From an uncultured Lachnospiraceae bacterium (GTDB taxonomy: Bacteria > Bacillota > Clostridia > Lachnospirales > Lachnospiraceae), in contig CAJUID010000009.1 of NCBI GenBank assembly GCA_910585905.1, positions 1-64,000 on the forward strand: a DNA stretch of 64,000 nt, given 5' to 3'. A program made the position numbers and the translations under genes. Below are positions 62,954 to 64,000 of this stretch, piece after piece (within the stretch, counting starts at the first letter, position 1; each line of letters opens with the position of its first letter). A model generated the notes under the pieces. It had not been told where the DNA came from and did not search any database. It saw only the letters and a program-made list of their open reading frames with translations.

Positions 62954-63981
62954 GTAAAAAAGTGAGTAAAGAAGAAAAGAAAAACCGTAAAAAGGTAAAA
63001 CCTGGACGTTTAGCAAAACGGGAGGCGCTGGTGGGAATCGCATTTATCTCCCCTTGGATTATCGGGGCGTTGATGTTTTTGATTTATCCGCTTGTTATGT
63101 CTTTCTGGTATTCGTTAAATAATATCCGTATTACGCCAAGAGGACTAATGTTTAGAAATGTAGGAATCGGAAACTTTACGCAGATTTTAATGGCTGATGT
63201 GAAGTTTCCGGTAACATTAGCTGATTATGTAATTTCAACGATTGCGTCTGTGCCAATTATCGTTGTATTTGCATTGATGATCGCGATTATGCTGAATCAG
63301 GATGTTAAGGGAAGAGGTATTTTTCGTTTGATTTTCTTCCTGCCGGTTATTATTGTCAGCGGGCCGATTCTTGGCATGTTAAATGATGAAGGTGCAGGAA
63401 GTGTTACGGCAATTGATATTCAGGCGATTACGAAGGCAATCGAAGATACGTTGCCAGGTTCCATCGCGGAGCCGATTTCCAGTCTTTTTGAGAATATGAT
63501 TACGATTCTCTGGTATTCGGGCGTACAGATTTTGATCTTCCTGTCCAGCTTGCAAAAAATTGACCGCTCTATGTATGAAGCTGCCAAGATTGACGGTGGT
63601 TCCGGTTGGGAGTGTTTCTGGAAGATAACATTGCCGACAATTAAGCCAATGATTTTGCTGAACTGTGTCTATACGATTGTATTTATTTCTAATAATGACC
63701 AGAATGCAATTATTGAGTTGATTAAGAATTCTATGTTCTCCGGGACACAGGAAAAAGGATATGGATATGCTTCCGCTATGGCATGGCTGTACTCCATTGT
63801 AGTGCTGCTGATTGTCGGGCTGTTTGCATTAGCGTTTGTCGCACAGAAGGATGTATATGCAAAACAGGTAAAGAAGGCAAAGAAGGCACGCAAGAAGGAA
63901 CAAAGAGAGCTTAAGAGAGTAGGAAGGAGGAGTGCTAGACATGCAAAAAAGAGAGAAAGAGAACAAGCAAAACAGCACTAA
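62950..63981 (+). CDS. carbohydrate ABC transporter permease (second pair, first member)
   Basis: A 343-residue permease of the MalF/UgpA type: first segment VGIAFISPWIIGALMFLIYPLVMSF, EAA loop YEAAKIDGGSGWECFWKITLPTIKP (shown in part, near ~215-240). The N- and C-termini are both very Lys/Arg-rich, the C-terminal ~45 residues being almost only charged, which is unusual. ATGA overlap with the DUF5696 gene and a 41-base overlap with the next start show tight coupling. The four-permease operon suggests either two importers or a bipartite system. Confidence 0.92.
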   Translation: MSKKVSKEEKKNRKKVKPGRLAKREALVGIAFISPWIIGALMFLIYPLVMSFWYSLNNIRITPRGLMFRNVGIGNFTQILMADVKFPVTLADYVISTIASVPIIVVFALMIAIMLNQDVKGRGIFRLIFFLPVIIVSGPILGMLNDEGAGSVTAIDIQAITKAIEDTLPGSIAEPISSLFENMITILWYSGVQILIFLSSLQKIDRSMYEAAKIDGGSGWECFWKITLPTIKPMILLNCVYTIVFISNNDQNAIIELIKNSMFSGTQEKGYGYASAMAWLYSIVVLLIVGLFALAFVAQKDVYAKQVKKAKKARKKEQRELKRVGRRSARHAKKREREQAKQH

Positions 63982-64000
63982 TGGTCAGGCAGTAGCTGTT
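63941..64000 (+). CDS. start of the next gene, cut by the window end (probable MalG-type permease)
   Basis: ATG 63941 follows GGAAGGAGGAG (63921 onward) and lies inside the end of the preceding permease in another frame. Only 20 codons are visible, a polar Lys/Gln-rich start. By operon logic the partner permease is expected; the sequence seen neither supports nor rejects it. Confidence 0.55.
   Translation, partial: MQKREKENKQNSTNGQAVAV

Noticed and set aside
1..64000. CRISPR arrays, rRNA genes, complete insertion sequences, prophage
   Set aside because: Looked for while reading; no regular repeat-spacer pattern, rRNA segment, transposase or phage structural gene was seen.

Overview
The window looks like the chromosome of an anaerobic, motile Gram-positive bacterium of the Bacillota, most likely a Lachnospiraceae-type gut clostridium. 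This rests on strong AAGGAGG ribosome binding sites, a flagellin with the MIIQHNM-type N-terminus common in that family, and Lachnospiraceae-style arabinoside-use genes with GH127, GH43, DUF5696 and CBM-bearing binding proteins. The species assignment is inference; no marker gene such as rRNA is present.

Bases 1-7300 are housekeeping genes mixed with debris. They hold the tail of an Lnt-like acyltransferase, a frameshifted zinc-ribbon gene, carB, a HAD phosphatase, remnants of a NUDIX gene and of a MobA/MobL-type relaxase, a small membrane protein, and a tRNA-Leu(CAA) with its own near-perfect promoter and terminator on the minus strand.

Bases 7600-45150 form one large glycan locus, all on the plus strand. 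It opens with a CMP-sugar synthetase/HAD fusion, a NeuB-type synthase/cupin fusion and a flagellin. After a hairpin-rich leader with a sigma-28-like promoter, about 27 tightly spaced genes follow. These include a CDP-glycerol-type transferase, two LicD transferases, and a complete predicted route to CMP-activated 2-hydroxyethylphosphonate: a nucleotidyltransferase/cytidylyltransferase/PEP-mutase triple fusion, an Fe-dependent alcohol dehydrogenase and a phosphonopyruvate decarboxylase. Further genes encode a second CMP-sugar synthetase/HAD fusion, WbsX-like and other glycosyltransferases, two sulfotransferase-like proteins, an FdtA/FdtB/acyltransferase amino-sugar cassette, methyltransferases, SGNH proteins, a GC-rich carbamoyltransferase, a truncated tyrosine recombinase and a DUF1796 protein. 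No flippase, polymerase or polyprenyl-phosphate transferase is seen, and almost no membrane segment, so the glycan is probably built in the cytoplasm. Flagellin is the obvious candidate acceptor. A Rossmann-like GxGxxG module of about 100 residues is attached to ten different proteins of this locus. I consider the predicted phosphonate-, sulfate-, carbamoyl- and methyl-decorated glycoprotein system the most interesting content of the window.

An XRE regulator (minus strand) and a strongly folded repeat-like element separate this from bases 46100-64000, an arabinoside-use region. It holds a very large secreted GH127 protein, a GH43 lipoprotein, a small membrane protein, and, behind a clear sigma-A promoter and a structured leader, an ABC importer: a 998-residue binding protein with CBM-like N-terminal modules, two permeases, an NHL/TPR/YIP1-like membrane protein, a DUF5696 protein, a third permease, and the start of a fourth gene cut by the window edge. 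No ATPase is encoded here, so a shared one elsewhere is presumed.
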